From positions 56,864-120,863 of the forward strand of contig NZ_VDFV01000010.1 in the NCBI RefSeq assembly GCF_006152145.1: 64,000 nt of DNA, read 5' to 3'. The stretch is from Rubellimicrobium roseum (GTDB lineage Bacteria; Pseudomonadota; Alphaproteobacteria; Rhodobacterales; Rhodobacteraceae). This document shows positions 38,346 to 49,966 of this stretch, in pieces. The first letter of the stretch is position 1; every line of letters starts with the position of its first letter. Under the pieces are notes generated by a model. The model was not told the origin of the DNA and made no database searches. It saw only the letters and a program-made list of their open reading frames with translations. A program made the position numbers and the translations under genes.

Positions 38346-39455
38346 ATGGCGCCCAGGCGTCCCGAGAGCGCGGGCGCGTTCCCGATCGCGGTCGAATCGC
38401 CCGCGCCCAAGATCCCGGATCCGGCCACGCTCTATGCGGCGCTGGACCTGGGGACCAACAGTTGCCGCATGCTGATCGCGCAGCCCAAGGGCAGCGGGTT
38501 CCATGTGGTCGACAGCTTCTCGAAGTCAGTCCAGCTCGGTCAGGGTCTGGAGGCGACGGGTCGTCTGTCGCGTTCGGCCATGGCGCGCACCATCGGCGCC
38601 ATTGGCATCTGCAAGCAGAAGCTCGGCCGCCACAGCGTGAGCCGGATGCGGCTGGTGGCGACCGAGGCCTGCCGCCGCGCCCGCAACGGCGCGCAGTTCC
38701 TCCAGCAGGTCCGGCGCGAGACGGGCCTGGCACTGGAGATCATCCAGCCCGAGGAGGAGGCGCGCCTCGCCGTGATCTCCTGCGCGCCGCTGGTGTCGAC
38801 GCGCACCGAGCAGCTTCTCGTGGTGGACATCGGCGGCGGCTCGACGGAACTGGTCTGGATCGACCTGACCAGCGTGCCGAAACGGGAACGTCCCCGCGCG
38901 ATCATGCGGCTCCATGCGGGCTTCCGGCAGGCGCCGGCGCCCTTTCCGGTGGCCAAGGTCGTGGACTGGATCAGCGTGCCCCTCGGCGTGGCGACGCTGC
39001 GCGACCAGTTCGAGGACGTGCAGGACGACGCCGCGCGCTTTGCGCTGATGAGCTGGTACTTCGAGGAGAATTTGTCGGCCTTCGCCCCTTCGGCCACGCA
39101 GCAGTCGCGCGAGGGATTCCAGATCATCGGCACCTCGGGGACGGTGACGACCGTGGCGGCCTCGCATCTCGGCCTCAAGCGCTACGACCGCGCCAAAGTG
39201 GACGGGCTGCGCATGACCTCGGACCAGATCGATGCGGTGGTGAAGGAATATCTGGCGCTCGGCCCCGAGGGACGCCGCGCCGATCCGCGCATCGGCCGGG
39301 ACCGGCACGAGCTCATCATGTCGGGTGCGGCGATCCTGCAGGCGCTCATGCGGCTCTGGCCGACCGACCGACTTTCGGTCGCCGACCGCGGCCTTCGGGA
39401 AGGCCTGCTCTACGCACAGATGAGCGCGGACGGGGTGCTGGAGGACACGCTCTAG
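38346..39455 (+). CDS. Ppx/GppA phosphatase family protein
   Basis: A 369-residue ASKHA-fold phosphatase related to exopolyphosphatase/guanosine pentaphosphatase. The nucleotide-binding motifs are YAALDLGTNSCRMLIAQP, LLVVDIGGGSTELVW and FQIIGTSGTVTTVAA. It lacks the C-terminal HD-like domains of E. coli Ppx and ends soon after the catalytic core, as is usual in alphaproteobacteria. The ATG follows GGAGGG. It diverges from the C1 operon and converges on the alpha-glucosidase gene. Polyphosphate versus pppGpp as substrate cannot be told. Confidence 0.88.
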   Translation: MAPRRPESAGAFPIAVESPAPKIPDPATLYAALDLGTNSCRMLIAQPKGSGFHVVDSFSKSVQLGQGLEATGRLSRSAMARTIGAIGICKQKLGRHSVSRMRLVATEACRRARNGAQFLQQVRRETGLALEIIQPEEEARLAVISCAPLVSTRTEQLLVVDIGGGSTELVWIDLTSVPKRERPRAIMRLHAGFRQAPAPFPVAKVVDWISVPLGVATLRDQFEDVQDDAARFALMSWYFEENLSAFAPSATQQSREGFQIIGTSGTVTTVAASHLGLKRYDRAKVDGLRMTSDQIDAVVKEYLALGPEGRRADPRIGRDRHELIMSGAAILQALMRLWPTDRLSVADRGLREGLLYAQMSADGVLEDTL

Positions 39456-39481
39456 GCGCGTCCTCCGCGATCAGCGTCTGT

Positions 39482-41170
39482 TCAGTCCGAGCGGGACAGC
39501 AGGCAGACCTGCCAAGGGCCGAGCACGACTTCGGTGGTCCCGGGGGCCACGTCCACCCCGAGCCCCTGTCCCGCCACGCGCCACTCGCCCAACGGGAGCA
39601 GCGCTGTCGCAGTGCCCTCGCCCAGGTTGGCCGCGACGAAGACCTGCTCGCCACCCCCGATGCGCAGGAACTCGATCGCGTTGCCGGACACGATCATCGG
39701 CGACTGGGCCCCTGTCCTCAGAGCGGGATGGCGCCGGCGGAAGGCGATCGCGCGGCGATAATGATCGAGCATCGACCCCGCGTTGTCCTCCTGCGCGGCC
39801 ACGGACAACGGCAGATGCGTGGGCGAGACGGGCAGCCAGGGCTTGCCGGTCGTGAAGCCGCCCGCCTGGTTCGACGTTTCCCAGACCATCGGCGTGCGCG
39901 CCCCGTCACGGCCCTTGAACTCGGGCCAGAAGGCGATGCCGTATGGGTCCTGCAGGTCCTCGAAGGCCACGTCGGCTTCTGGCAGGCCCAGTTCCTCGCC
40001 CTGGTAGAGGCAGACCGAGCCGCGCAGGCACATCAGCAGCGTCGTATAGGCCCGTGCCGCTGGGTCCGAGAGACGCCAGCGTGTAATGTGCCGCACTGTG
40101 TCATGGTTCGAGTAGGACCAGCAGGGCCAGGCATCGGGCGCGGCGCGCGACAGCCGGTCGAAGGCCGCCGCCACGAAGGGCGCCGTCGCCCGCGACGGCT
40201 GCAGCAACTCGAACGGGTAGCACATCTGCACCTTGTCGCCGCCCGAGGTGTATTCGGCCATGATCTCGAGGCCGCGCTGCGCGTCGCCCACCTCGCCCAC
40301 GGCCGCCGCGCCGTAGGGCACGAGTTCAGCCCGGAAGCGGCGCAGGAAGTCGAGGTTCTCGGGCTGATTCTTGGAGAACAAGTGGAGCTGGTGGTTGTAG
40401 GGGTTTACGCCGGGCGCGATCGAGTCGTTGCGCATCTCGCGCGGCAGAGGCGGGTTGTCCCGCAGGTACTTGTCGGCAAAGTAAAAGTTGATCGTGTCGA
40501 GCCGGAACCCGTCTACGCCTCGCTTCAGCCAGAACCGCACCACGTCGAGCAGCGCCTCCTGTACAACGGGCTCGTGAAGGTTGAGGTCGGGCTGCGAGGT
40601 CAGGAAATTGTGCAGGTAGTACTGCTCGCGCCCCGGATGCCAGTGCCAGGCCGAGCCGCCGAAGACCGAAAGCCAGTTGTTCGGCGGAGTGCCGTCCGGC
40701 TTGGGATCGGCCCAGACGTACCAGTTCGCGCGAGGGTTGTCGCGCGATACCTTGCTCTCGGCGAACCAGGGGTGCCGGTCCGAGGTGTGCGACAGCACGA
40801 GATCGATCATGACCCGCAGGCCCAGCTCGTGCGCCCGTGTCACCACGCGGTCGAAATCGGCGATCGTCCCGAACATCGGATCGACGTCGCAGTAGTCCGA
40901 CACGTCGTAGCCGAAGTCCTTCATGGGCGAGGTGAAGAACGGGCTGATCCAGATCGCCTCTGCCCCGAGGCTCGCGATATGAGGCAGGCGCTCGGCGATG
41001 CCGAGGAGGTCGCCGACGCCATCGCCATTCGAATCCTGGTAGCTGCGCGGATAGATCTGATAGATGACGGCACCGCGCCACCAGTCGGGATCGATCGGAA
41101 GGGGCGTGACGCCGGTCAGGTAGTCGGGCGCGCGGTCGGTAGGCTGCATCGCGGGACGCTCCGTGTTCAT
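39482..41170 (-). CDS. Alpha-glucosidase, glycoside hydrolase family 13
   Basis: A 562-residue cytoplasmic GH13 enzyme that hydrolyses alpha-glucosides such as maltose or sucrose analogues. The catalytic residues are seen: nucleophile Asp225 in GVDGFRLDTINFY, acid Glu293 in AVGEVGD and Asp357 in SYSNHDTVRH, with the N-terminal VIYQIYPRSYQDSNGDGVGD typical of alpha-glucosidases. No signal peptide. GAGGACC precedes the ATG at 41170. It diverges from glucokinase by 159 bases, which makes functional sense since it releases glucose. No sugar transporter or LacI regulator is beside it. Confidence 0.92.
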   Translation of the reverse strand: MNTERPAMQPTDRAPDYLTGVTPLPIDPDWWRGAVIYQIYPRSYQDSNGDGVGDLLGIAERLPHIASLGAEAIWISPFFTSPMKDFGYDVSDYCDVDPMFGTIADFDRVVTRAHELGLRVMIDLVLSHTSDRHPWFAESKVSRDNPRANWYVWADPKPDGTPPNNWLSVFGGSAWHWHPGREQYYLHNFLTSQPDLNLHEPVVQEALLDVVRFWLKRGVDGFRLDTINFYFADKYLRDNPPLPREMRNDSIAPGVNPYNHQLHLFSKNQPENLDFLRRFRAELVPYGAAAVGEVGDAQRGLEIMAEYTSGGDKVQMCYPFELLQPSRATAPFVAAAFDRLSRAAPDAWPCWSYSNHDTVRHITRWRLSDPAARAYTTLLMCLRGSVCLYQGEELGLPEADVAFEDLQDPYGIAFWPEFKGRDGARTPMVWETSNQAGGFTTGKPWLPVSPTHLPLSVAAQEDNAGSMLDHYRRAIAFRRRHPALRTGAQSPMIVSGNAIEFLRIGGGEQVFVAANLGEGTATALLPLGEWRVAGQGLGVDVAPGTTEVVLGPWQVCLLSRSD

Positions 41171-41329
41171 GGTCCTCGATGGTCATGGCAGAGCGGCGAC
41201 AACCGGTCCAGTGGGCCTTCGGCGCCATGTTCGGCGCGACCCCGGCAACGCCGCGTCGAGCGGCGGAGGCTTGATGCCCGAGGTCGATGCGGCCTATCAC
41301 CAGTGGGCTCACCAACCCGAGGTTGCCCG

Positions 41330-42319
41330 ATGCCCTTTTCCTCCGACACGCTGACGCTCGTGGCCGACATCGGCGGCACCAACACGCGCGTCGCCCTGGC
41401 GCGGGGACAGGAGGTGCTGACCGACACGATCCGCCGCTATGCGAATGCCGAGCAGCCGAGCCTTGAGGCCGCCCTGCGTCGCTTTCTGGCGGAGTCGGGC
41501 CGCCCTCGCGTGGCGGCCGCCTGTGTCGCCGTAGCGGGGCCTGTCAAGGACGGACGGGGAACGTTGACCAACCTCGACTGGACCTTCGACGAGGGCACCC
41601 TGGCCGAATCCACGGGCGCGGGCCTTGCCGCGATCCTGAATGATCTGCAGGCGCAGGGTCATGCCCTAGGCTTCGTCGACCAGTCCCGTGTGACGACCAT
41701 TGTGCCGTTCCGTGACCACAATCCGCATGCGGCGAAGCTGGTCATTAACGTAGGGACCGGCTTCAACATCGCCCAGGTCTTCGACACCGAGGCTGGGCGC
41801 CTGGTTCCTCCCGCGGAGGCGGGGCACATTACCCTGCCAGTGCGTTCCGAAGCGGACCTGCAGATGGCCCGCTTCGTCGGCGCGGCCCACGGCTTCGGAT
41901 CGGTCGAGGAAGTACTCTCGGGCCGCGGCATCGTGCAGGTCCATGACTGGTTGGGAGACGTGGAGAGCGATCCGAGCCGCGCGACCTCGGCGGAGATCAT
42001 GGCAGCCTTGGCCAAGGGCGGCGATAGCCGCGCCACCAGGGCCGGCCGCATCTTCGTGCGGATACTCGGCGCGGTCTCGGGAGACCTGGCCCTGACCACC
42101 CTACCCTTCGGCGGAGTCTGGTTCGTGGGCGGACTCGCGCGGGCCTTCACACCGTACCTGAAGCCCTTCGGCTTCGTGGAGGCCTTCTGCGACAAGGGCC
42201 GCTTCTCCGATTTCATGACCAACTTCGGCGTTGGTGTGGTCGAGGACGATAATGCTGCCTTGACCGGATGCGCGGCACATCTCGTCGGTTTGAGGCGGGT
42301 CGGCCACTCGCCGGCCTGA
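41330..42319 (+). CDS. glk: Glucokinase
   Basis: A 329-residue proteobacterial glucokinase (non-ROK Glk family) that phosphorylates glucose at carbon 6. The phosphate-binding motif is LTLVADIGGTNTRVALA, the adenosine/connect motif INVGTGFNIAQ, and the substrate loop PAEAGHITLPV. GAGG lies about 8 bases before the ATG at 41330. Some residues differ from typical Glk (EAGH for EGGH), but the fold motifs are intact. It diverges from the alpha-glucosidase and converges on cckA. Confidence 0.9.
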   Translation: MPFSSDTLTLVADIGGTNTRVALARGQEVLTDTIRRYANAEQPSLEAALRRFLAESGRPRVAAACVAVAGPVKDGRGTLTNLDWTFDEGTLAESTGAGLAAILNDLQAQGHALGFVDQSRVTTIVPFRDHNPHAAKLVINVGTGFNIAQVFDTEAGRLVPPAEAGHITLPVRSEADLQMARFVGAAHGFGSVEEVLSGRGIVQVHDWLGDVESDPSRATSAEIMAALAKGGDSRATRAGRIFVRILGAVSGDLALTTLPFGGVWFVGGLARAFTPYLKPFGFVEAFCDKGRFSDFMTNFGVGVVEDDNAALTGCAAHLVGLRRVGHSPA

Positions 42320-42410
42320 CAGATAGTGCTGCGGCGTGCCGCTGCTCCAGTTGGCGCAGTCCGTTACCGATGACCTATAACTTGCGGATCGTCCCGACCG
42401 CCCTCTGCCT

Positions 42411-44738
42411 TCAGGCCGGCTCCAGCCTGTCAGGGCCCGAGTCAGAAGGTTGCCTGCTGCCCCGGCCCGGTTCGCCGATGTTTGGGTCACCAGTCCCAAC
42501 GACATCAGGGATATCACAAGCAAGTCGCTCTTCGACGATGGCGCAGAGGGTGGCAAGCGAGAACGGCTTGGGCAGGAAGGCCGAGCCGTGCACCAAAGCT
42601 TTCTGCTCCCCGAACGCCTCCTCGGCGTAGCCGGACGCGAAGATGACCTTCGTCCCCGGTCGCAGCTTCAGTCCCTGGCGGACCCAGGTAGGGCCATCCA
42701 TGTCCGGTAGCACCACGTCCGAGAGAATCAGGTCGATCGTCTGACTGGCGTCGGATACAGCCTCGAGCGCAGCGGCGGCGCTGTCCGCCTCGATGACGTG
42801 ATGGCCGCGCAGACGCAAGGCGCGGGCCGCAAAGGCCCGGACCGGAGCCTCGTCCTCTGCCAGCAGAATGGTTCCCTGCGCGGGACGAGGGGGTGATCTG
42901 TCCGCCGGCACAGGAGCGGCGGTTGTCGGGTTCTCGTGGGCCGGAAACCACAGCGAGAAAGTGGTACCCTCCCCCACCACGCTTTCGGCGAAGATGTAAC
43001 CGCCCGTCTGCTTCATGATTCCGTAAGCCGTCGACAGGCCAAGCCCGGTGCCCTCACCCGGCTTCTTTGTCGTGTAGAAAGGCTCGAAGATCTTGGGCAG
43101 CCGCTCGGGCGGAATGCCCAGTCCCTCGTCGATGACCCGCACGAGGACGTATCTACCCGGAGAGATCGTCGCGCGCCCCAGCACGCGCGGTTCGTTGAGC
43201 CGGAGATTGCCAGTCTCGATGCGGATTTCGCCACCGTCGGGCATCGCGTCGCGCGCGTTGACGATCAGGTTCATCACCACCTGCTCCAACTGCCGTCGGT
43301 CGGCCCGGACATGAAGAAGACCCGGGTCGTGGTCGAGGGCGAGCCGCACCTTTTCGCCCACGAGCCGGTTGAGCAGATGCGTCAGGTCCGAGAGCACGTC
43401 GCGCAGGTCGAGGGTCTCGGGCATCATGCTCTGCTTGCGCGAAAAGGCGAGAAGCTGGCCCACGAGGCTCGCCGCACGGTTCACGTTCTGGCGGACTTGG
43501 ATGAGGTCGGCGTAATCGGGGTCGCCCTGGTCATGGCGCAGGAGCAGAAGGTCGCAATGGCCCAAAATGGCCGTGAGAAGGTTGTTGAAGTCGTGGGCTA
43601 CGCCGCCCGCAAGCTGACCCAGGGCCTGCATCTTCTGACTTTGCACGAACTGCGCCTCGAGCGCCTTGTATTCGGACACGTCGTCGAGAACCGCGATGAG
43701 GTGGCGGTCCCCGGCCGGACCGGAGGGACTCAGCGAGACGCGCAGCACCGTGTCCTGGTGGGCGCCCGTGCCGCGCAGCACCTGAGGCCCGGACGTGGGC
43801 CGGCCCTCGGCCACGTCCGACAGCCATTCGATCAACGGCCGCCCCATACCTTCAAGCATGTCCGACAGGCGCGGGTCCGGGCGCAGGGGCGTCGGCAGCA
43901 GGGCGCGGGCATGCCGGTTCGCGGCCAGGATACTGCCGGTTCGGGACAGCTTCAGCAGCGGGACCGGGAAGTCCTCGATCGTGTCCCAAGATCGCATCGA
44001 CCGGCCGGACCCCTGCCCCGGCGGAAGCAGGAGGATCACCTGTCGCTCCCCATCCTCGATCTGGGCCACCAGCCTGTCGGTGACTCCGGTGGGCAAAGCC
44101 AGCGCTTGCACCGAACCGGCCACCAGGGGCGGTTCGAGGACCAGCAGGTCCAAGTGGTCGGGCGGCTCGCCGACGAGGTGACGGAAGGCGTCATTGGCTT
44201 CGATCACCGCTCCGGCCGGAGTCGCGACCAGGGTGGGAATCCGCTCGCAGGCGTCGTCCTCGTCCCCGAGTCGCCACAGGACGAGGTCTGAGCCCAGCCC
44301 CTGGACTGTCAGATCCCGCGTCCGGCATGGACCAGGAAGGCGCAGTCGGGCGTGGCCGTCGACTCCCACCTCGGCCATGAGCCGATCCATCAGGCCTTTC
44401 GGGTCGGCCAGGCTCGGGCGCAGCACGTCCTCCATGGTTTCGGGCGATCCGAGGACCGTTCTCGTCTGATCGCTCGCACCCAGGATGCGCCCCTGCGCGT
44501 CGGTGAGGAGGCTGACAGAACGGTCGGCACGGATGGCGGACAGGGCCGTATCCCGCCGGATGCGGACCTGCCGGCGCTCCATAGCCCTGCCGGCACGCTC
44601 AAGAACGACGACGGCAAAGAGGGTGGCCCCGAGAATCCCGGACCCCCATCCGAGCGAGGTCGGTCCGGCCAACATCGAAATGACCAAGGCGACCGTTCCG
44701 GTCGCCACCACATGGATCGACAAGGCGCGGCGGAGCAC
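42411..44738 (-). CDS. cckA: Cell-cycle hybrid histidine kinase CckA
   Basis: A ~775-residue membrane hybrid kinase. Two hydrophobic segments near the N-terminus (VVATGTVALVISMLAG; GILGATLFAVVVLE) precede PAS-like regions, then a dimerisation domain (GGVAHDFNNLLTAILGH), and the CckA-typical LLAFSRKQSMMPETLDLRDV and LSDLTHLLNRLVGEKV, a HATPase domain (NARDAMPDGGEI; GLSTAYGIMKQTGGYIFAES) and a receiver (LILSDVVLPDMDG). CckA feeds phosphate through ChpT to CtrA. The start is uncertain: GTG at 44738 has GGGGA upstream, while a TTG-initiated frame could extend to 44855. It follows guaB and rsmB on the same strand. A CtrA-like box lies upstream. Confidence 0.92.
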   Translation of the reverse strand: MLRRALSIHVVATGTVALVISMLAGPTSLGWGSGILGATLFAVVVLERAGRAMERRQVRIRRDTALSAIRADRSVSLLTDAQGRILGASDQTRTVLGSPETMEDVLRPSLADPKGLMDRLMAEVGVDGHARLRLPGPCRTRDLTVQGLGSDLVLWRLGDEDDACERIPTLVATPAGAVIEANDAFRHLVGEPPDHLDLLVLEPPLVAGSVQALALPTGVTDRLVAQIEDGERQVILLLPPGQGSGRSMRSWDTIEDFPVPLLKLSRTGSILAANRHARALLPTPLRPDPRLSDMLEGMGRPLIEWLSDVAEGRPTSGPQVLRGTGAHQDTVLRVSLSPSGPAGDRHLIAVLDDVSEYKALEAQFVQSQKMQALGQLAGGVAHDFNNLLTAILGHCDLLLLRHDQGDPDYADLIQVRQNVNRAASLVGQLLAFSRKQSMMPETLDLRDVLSDLTHLLNRLVGEKVRLALDHDPGLLHVRADRRQLEQVVMNLIVNARDAMPDGGEIRIETGNLRLNEPRVLGRATISPGRYVLVRVIDEGLGIPPERLPKIFEPFYTTKKPGEGTGLGLSTAYGIMKQTGGYIFAESVVGEGTTFSLWFPAHENPTTAAPVPADRSPPRPAQGTILLAEDEAPVRAFAARALRLRGHHVIEADSAAAALEAVSDASQTIDLILSDVVLPDMDGPTWVRQGLKLRPGTKVIFASGYAEEAFGEQKALVHGSAFLPKPFSLATLCAIVEERLACDIPDVVGTGDPNIGEPGRGSRQPSDSGPDRLEPA

Positions 44739-44860
44739 GCCGTCCCCGTGCCTTCGGGGCCTGGATGCCGGAAAGGCACAATAACTGGCCCTAATGCGTT
44801 CTGCCTGTCCCACCGGATCGCCGTTGCTGACTCGTGCAATCACATTGCACCGCAAAATGG

Positions 44861-47523
<2,663 letters not shown>

Positions 47524-47628
47524 TCACGGAACGGAGCCTGACGCAAACCGCTGCCCGCCTGCCGTTCCCGTTCCAGTCCGCTCGTGTCGGGCGCGATAGG
47601 ATTCCGCCGCATCCAGAGGAGCATCCCC

Positions 47629-49686
47629 GTGTCCGAGATCAGCGCCTTGCCCCAAGCCGAAGCCCAGACCGCCGAAGCGATGGTCATCTTCACTCCTTCG
47701 GGCAAGCGGGGCCGGTTCCCGGTCGGCACGCCCGTCCTGACGGCGGCGCGGCAGCTCGGCGTGGATCTCGATTCGGTCTGCGGCGGGCGGGGCATCTGCT
47801 CCAAGTGCCAAGTGACCCCGCAGTTCGGTGAATTCCCGAAGCACGGCGTGACGGTCGCGGCCGAGGCGCTGTCCGAATGGAACGCCGTCGAGGCCCGCTA
47901 CGACCGCATCCGGGGCCTCAAGGAGGGGCGGCGCCTGGGCTGTCAGGCAAGGATCGAGGGCGATGTCGTGATCGACGTGCCGCCCGAGAGCCAGGTGCAC
48001 CGGCAGGTGGTCCGCAAGGAGGCCGACGCGCGGGAGATCGTCATGGATCCGGCGACGCGGCTCCTCCTCGTGGAGGTGCAGCAGCCCGACATGCACGAGC
48101 CGCGGGGCGATCTGGAGCGGCTCGCGGAGGCGCTGAAGGTCCAGTGGGGCGTCGAGAGCGTGACCGCGCCTCTGTCGGTGCTGGCCCGGCTGCAGACGGC
48201 GCTAAGAAAGGGCGAGTGGCAGGTCACGGTCGCGCTGTGGAAGGGTGACGAGGGACCGGCGAAGGTGCTAGACCTCTGGCCGGGATTTCATGAGGGGCGG
48301 ATCTACGGGCTCGCCATCGACCTGGGCTCGACCACCATCGCGGCACATCTGACGGACCTGCGCAACGGCACCGTCAAGGCCAGCGCGGGGGCGATGAACC
48401 CGCAGATCCGCTTCGGAGAGGACCTGATGAGCCGGGTCTCCTACGCGATGATGAACCCCGGCGGCGACCGCGAGATGACGAAGGCGGTGCGCGCGGCCAT
48501 CGACGGGCTGGCGAAGTCGCTGGCCGAGCAGGTCGGGATCGGGGCGCGCGACATCCTGGAGGTCGTCTTCGTCTGCAATCCGGTGATGCACCACCTGCTG
48601 TTGGGGATCGACCCGGTCGAGTTGGGGCAGGCGCCCTTCGCGCTGGCGACCTCGGGAGCGATGGGACTGGAGGCGCGGGACCTGTCGCTCTCTGAGATCA
48701 ACGACGCGGCGCAGGTCTATGTCCTGCCCTGCATCGCCGGGCACGTGGGCGCGGACGCCGCGGCGGTGGCGCTGTCCGAGCGGCCCGACCAGTCGCATGA
48801 TCTGGTGCTGACGGTCGACGTGGGGACGAACGCCGAGATCCTGCTGGGGAACACCTCGCGGGTGCTGGCCTGCTCCTCGCCCACCGGGCCCGCCTTCGAG
48901 GGGGCGCAGATCAGCTCGGGCCAGCGCGCGGCGCCGGGGGCCATCGAGCGGGTGGAGATCGATCCCGCGACCAAGGAGCCGCGTTTCAAGGTGATCGGCT
49001 GCGACCTGTGGTCGGACGACCCGGCCTTCGTGGAGGCCGTGAAGGGCACGGGCGTCACCGGCATCTGCGGGTCGGGCATCATCGAGGTCGTGGCCGAGAT
49101 GCGGCTCTCGGGGCTTCTGGACGCGGGCGGGCTGATCGGCTCGGCCGAGCAGACCGGGACGGCGCGGGCCGAGGCGCAGGGGCGGACCAACAGCTATCTT
49201 CTGTGGGACGGGACCGCGCAGGGCGGCCCGCGCATCAGCGTCACGCAGGGCGACATCCGGGCGATCCAGCTCGCCAAGTCGGCGCTCTATGCGGGGGCGC
49301 GGCTGCTGATGGACGAAATCGGCGTGGACAAGGTGGACCGGGTGACGCTGGCGGGGGCCTTCGGCGCGCATATCAGCCCCAAGCACGCCATGGTGCTGGG
49401 GATGATCCCCGACGTGCCGCTGGACCATGTGCGAAGCGCCGGCAACGCCGCCGGGACGGGCGCGCGGATCGCGCTGTGCTCGGTCGCGGCGCGGCGCGAG
49501 GTGGAGGGGCTCGTGAGCCGGATCACCAAGGTCGAGACCGCCATCGAGCCGCGCTTTCAGGAGCACTTCGTGGCCGCCAACGCGATCCCGCATGCGACGG
49601 ACCCGTTCCCGAACCTGCTGGGGCAGGTGACGCTGCCGGAGGTGAGCTTCAACACCGCCGGGGAAGGCCGGCGCCGGCGGCGCTGA
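47629..49686 (+). CDS. RACo/RamA-type reductive activator of corrinoid proteins (2Fe-2S ferredoxin + ASKHA ATPase)
   Basis: A 685-residue ATP-dependent iron-sulfur protein of the RACo family, which reduces cob(II)amide back to cob(I)amide in corrinoid methyl-transfer proteins. The N-terminal ferredoxin-like domain has Cys51, Cys57, Cys60 (CGGRGICSKCQ) and Cys105 (RRLGCQARI). The C-terminal ASKHA domain contains YGLAIDLGSTTIAAHLTDL, LTVDVGTNAEILLGN and VTLAGAFGAHISPKH. The GTG at 47629 follows GAGGAG. It supports the view that the MttB- and MtgA-like enzymes in this window work with a corrinoid protein encoded elsewhere. It is the last core gene before the tRNA-Gly. Confidence 0.9.
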   Translation: MSEISALPQAEAQTAEAMVIFTPSGKRGRFPVGTPVLTAARQLGVDLDSVCGGRGICSKCQVTPQFGEFPKHGVTVAAEALSEWNAVEARYDRIRGLKEGRRLGCQARIEGDVVIDVPPESQVHRQVVRKEADAREIVMDPATRLLLVEVQQPDMHEPRGDLERLAEALKVQWGVESVTAPLSVLARLQTALRKGEWQVTVALWKGDEGPAKVLDLWPGFHEGRIYGLAIDLGSTTIAAHLTDLRNGTVKASAGAMNPQIRFGEDLMSRVSYAMMNPGGDREMTKAVRAAIDGLAKSLAEQVGIGARDILEVVFVCNPVMHHLLLGIDPVELGQAPFALATSGAMGLEARDLSLSEINDAAQVYVLPCIAGHVGADAAAVALSERPDQSHDLVLTVDVGTNAEILLGNTSRVLACSSPTGPAFEGAQISSGQRAAPGAIERVEIDPATKEPRFKVIGCDLWSDDPAFVEAVKGTGVTGICGSGIIEVVAEMRLSGLLDAGGLIGSAEQTGTARAEAQGRTNSYLLWDGTAQGGPRISVTQGDIRAIQLAKSALYAGARLLMDEIGVDKVDRVTLAGAFGAHISPKHAMVLGMIPDVPLDHVRSAGNAAGTGARIALCSVAARREVEGLVSRITKVETAIEPRFQEHFVAANAIPHATDPFPNLLGQVTLPEVSFNTAGEGRRRRR

Positions 49687-49697
49687 CCGCTTGACGA

Positions 49698-49724
49698 GGC
49701 CCGAGGGGATCGTTACCTCGGGCC
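49698..49724 (+). terminator. Hairpin after the RACo gene
   Basis: GGCCCGAGG-N9-CCTCGGGCC, a perfect 9-base stem 12 bases past the stop and just ahead of the tRNA gene. There is no T tract. Confidence 0.45.
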
Positions 49725-49731
49725 CATCACC

Positions 49732-49805
49732 GCGGGTATGGTGAAAAGGTATCACGAAAGCTTCCCAAGCTTCAGTTACGGGTTCGATTCCCGTTACCCG
49801 CTCCA
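49732..49805 (+). tRNA. tRNA-Gly(CCC)
   Basis: A 74-base tRNA including encoded CCA. Acceptor GCGGGTA pairs with TACCCGC, the D arm is GTGAAAAGGTATCAC, the anticodon loop is TTCCCAA with anticodon CCC at 49764-49766, and the T arm ACGGG-TTCGATT-CCCGT is perfect. The first anticodon-stem pair is an A-C mismatch. A tyrosine integrase gene starts 160 bases downstream, so the 3' end of this tRNA is the likely attachment site of the adjoining island. Confidence 0.93.
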
Positions 49806-49916
49806 CACTCTCGTCTTGGACGGTCCAGAGACGATCATAGAGTGCCAAGAAACGATGAATTTGGCCACTCAGCCGTCTTAGATGATGCGGTGAAGTCCAG
49901 CGACTTCCGCGTCAGT

Positions 49917-49966
49917 TGTTGGTAAGAATGTTGGTACGAGGCGTCCTCATCGAGGCCATACCAACA
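49917..49966 (+). repeat. Three copies of an 8-mer before the integrase gene
   Basis: TGTTGGTA occurs at 49917-49924 and 49929-49936, and its inverse TACCAACA at 49959-49966, where its last base is the A of the integrase ATG. Spacing of 12 bases between the direct copies and the position at the start suggest an integrase arm-type or autoregulatory binding region. Confidence 0.45.

Noticed and set aside
35702..41300. A 2205-codon plus-strand frame
   Set aside because: Only its tail (from 41330) is the glucokinase. The rest lies antisense to MtgA-like, MetF-like and alpha-glucosidase genes and has a skewed Arg/His/Gly-rich composition caused by high GC.
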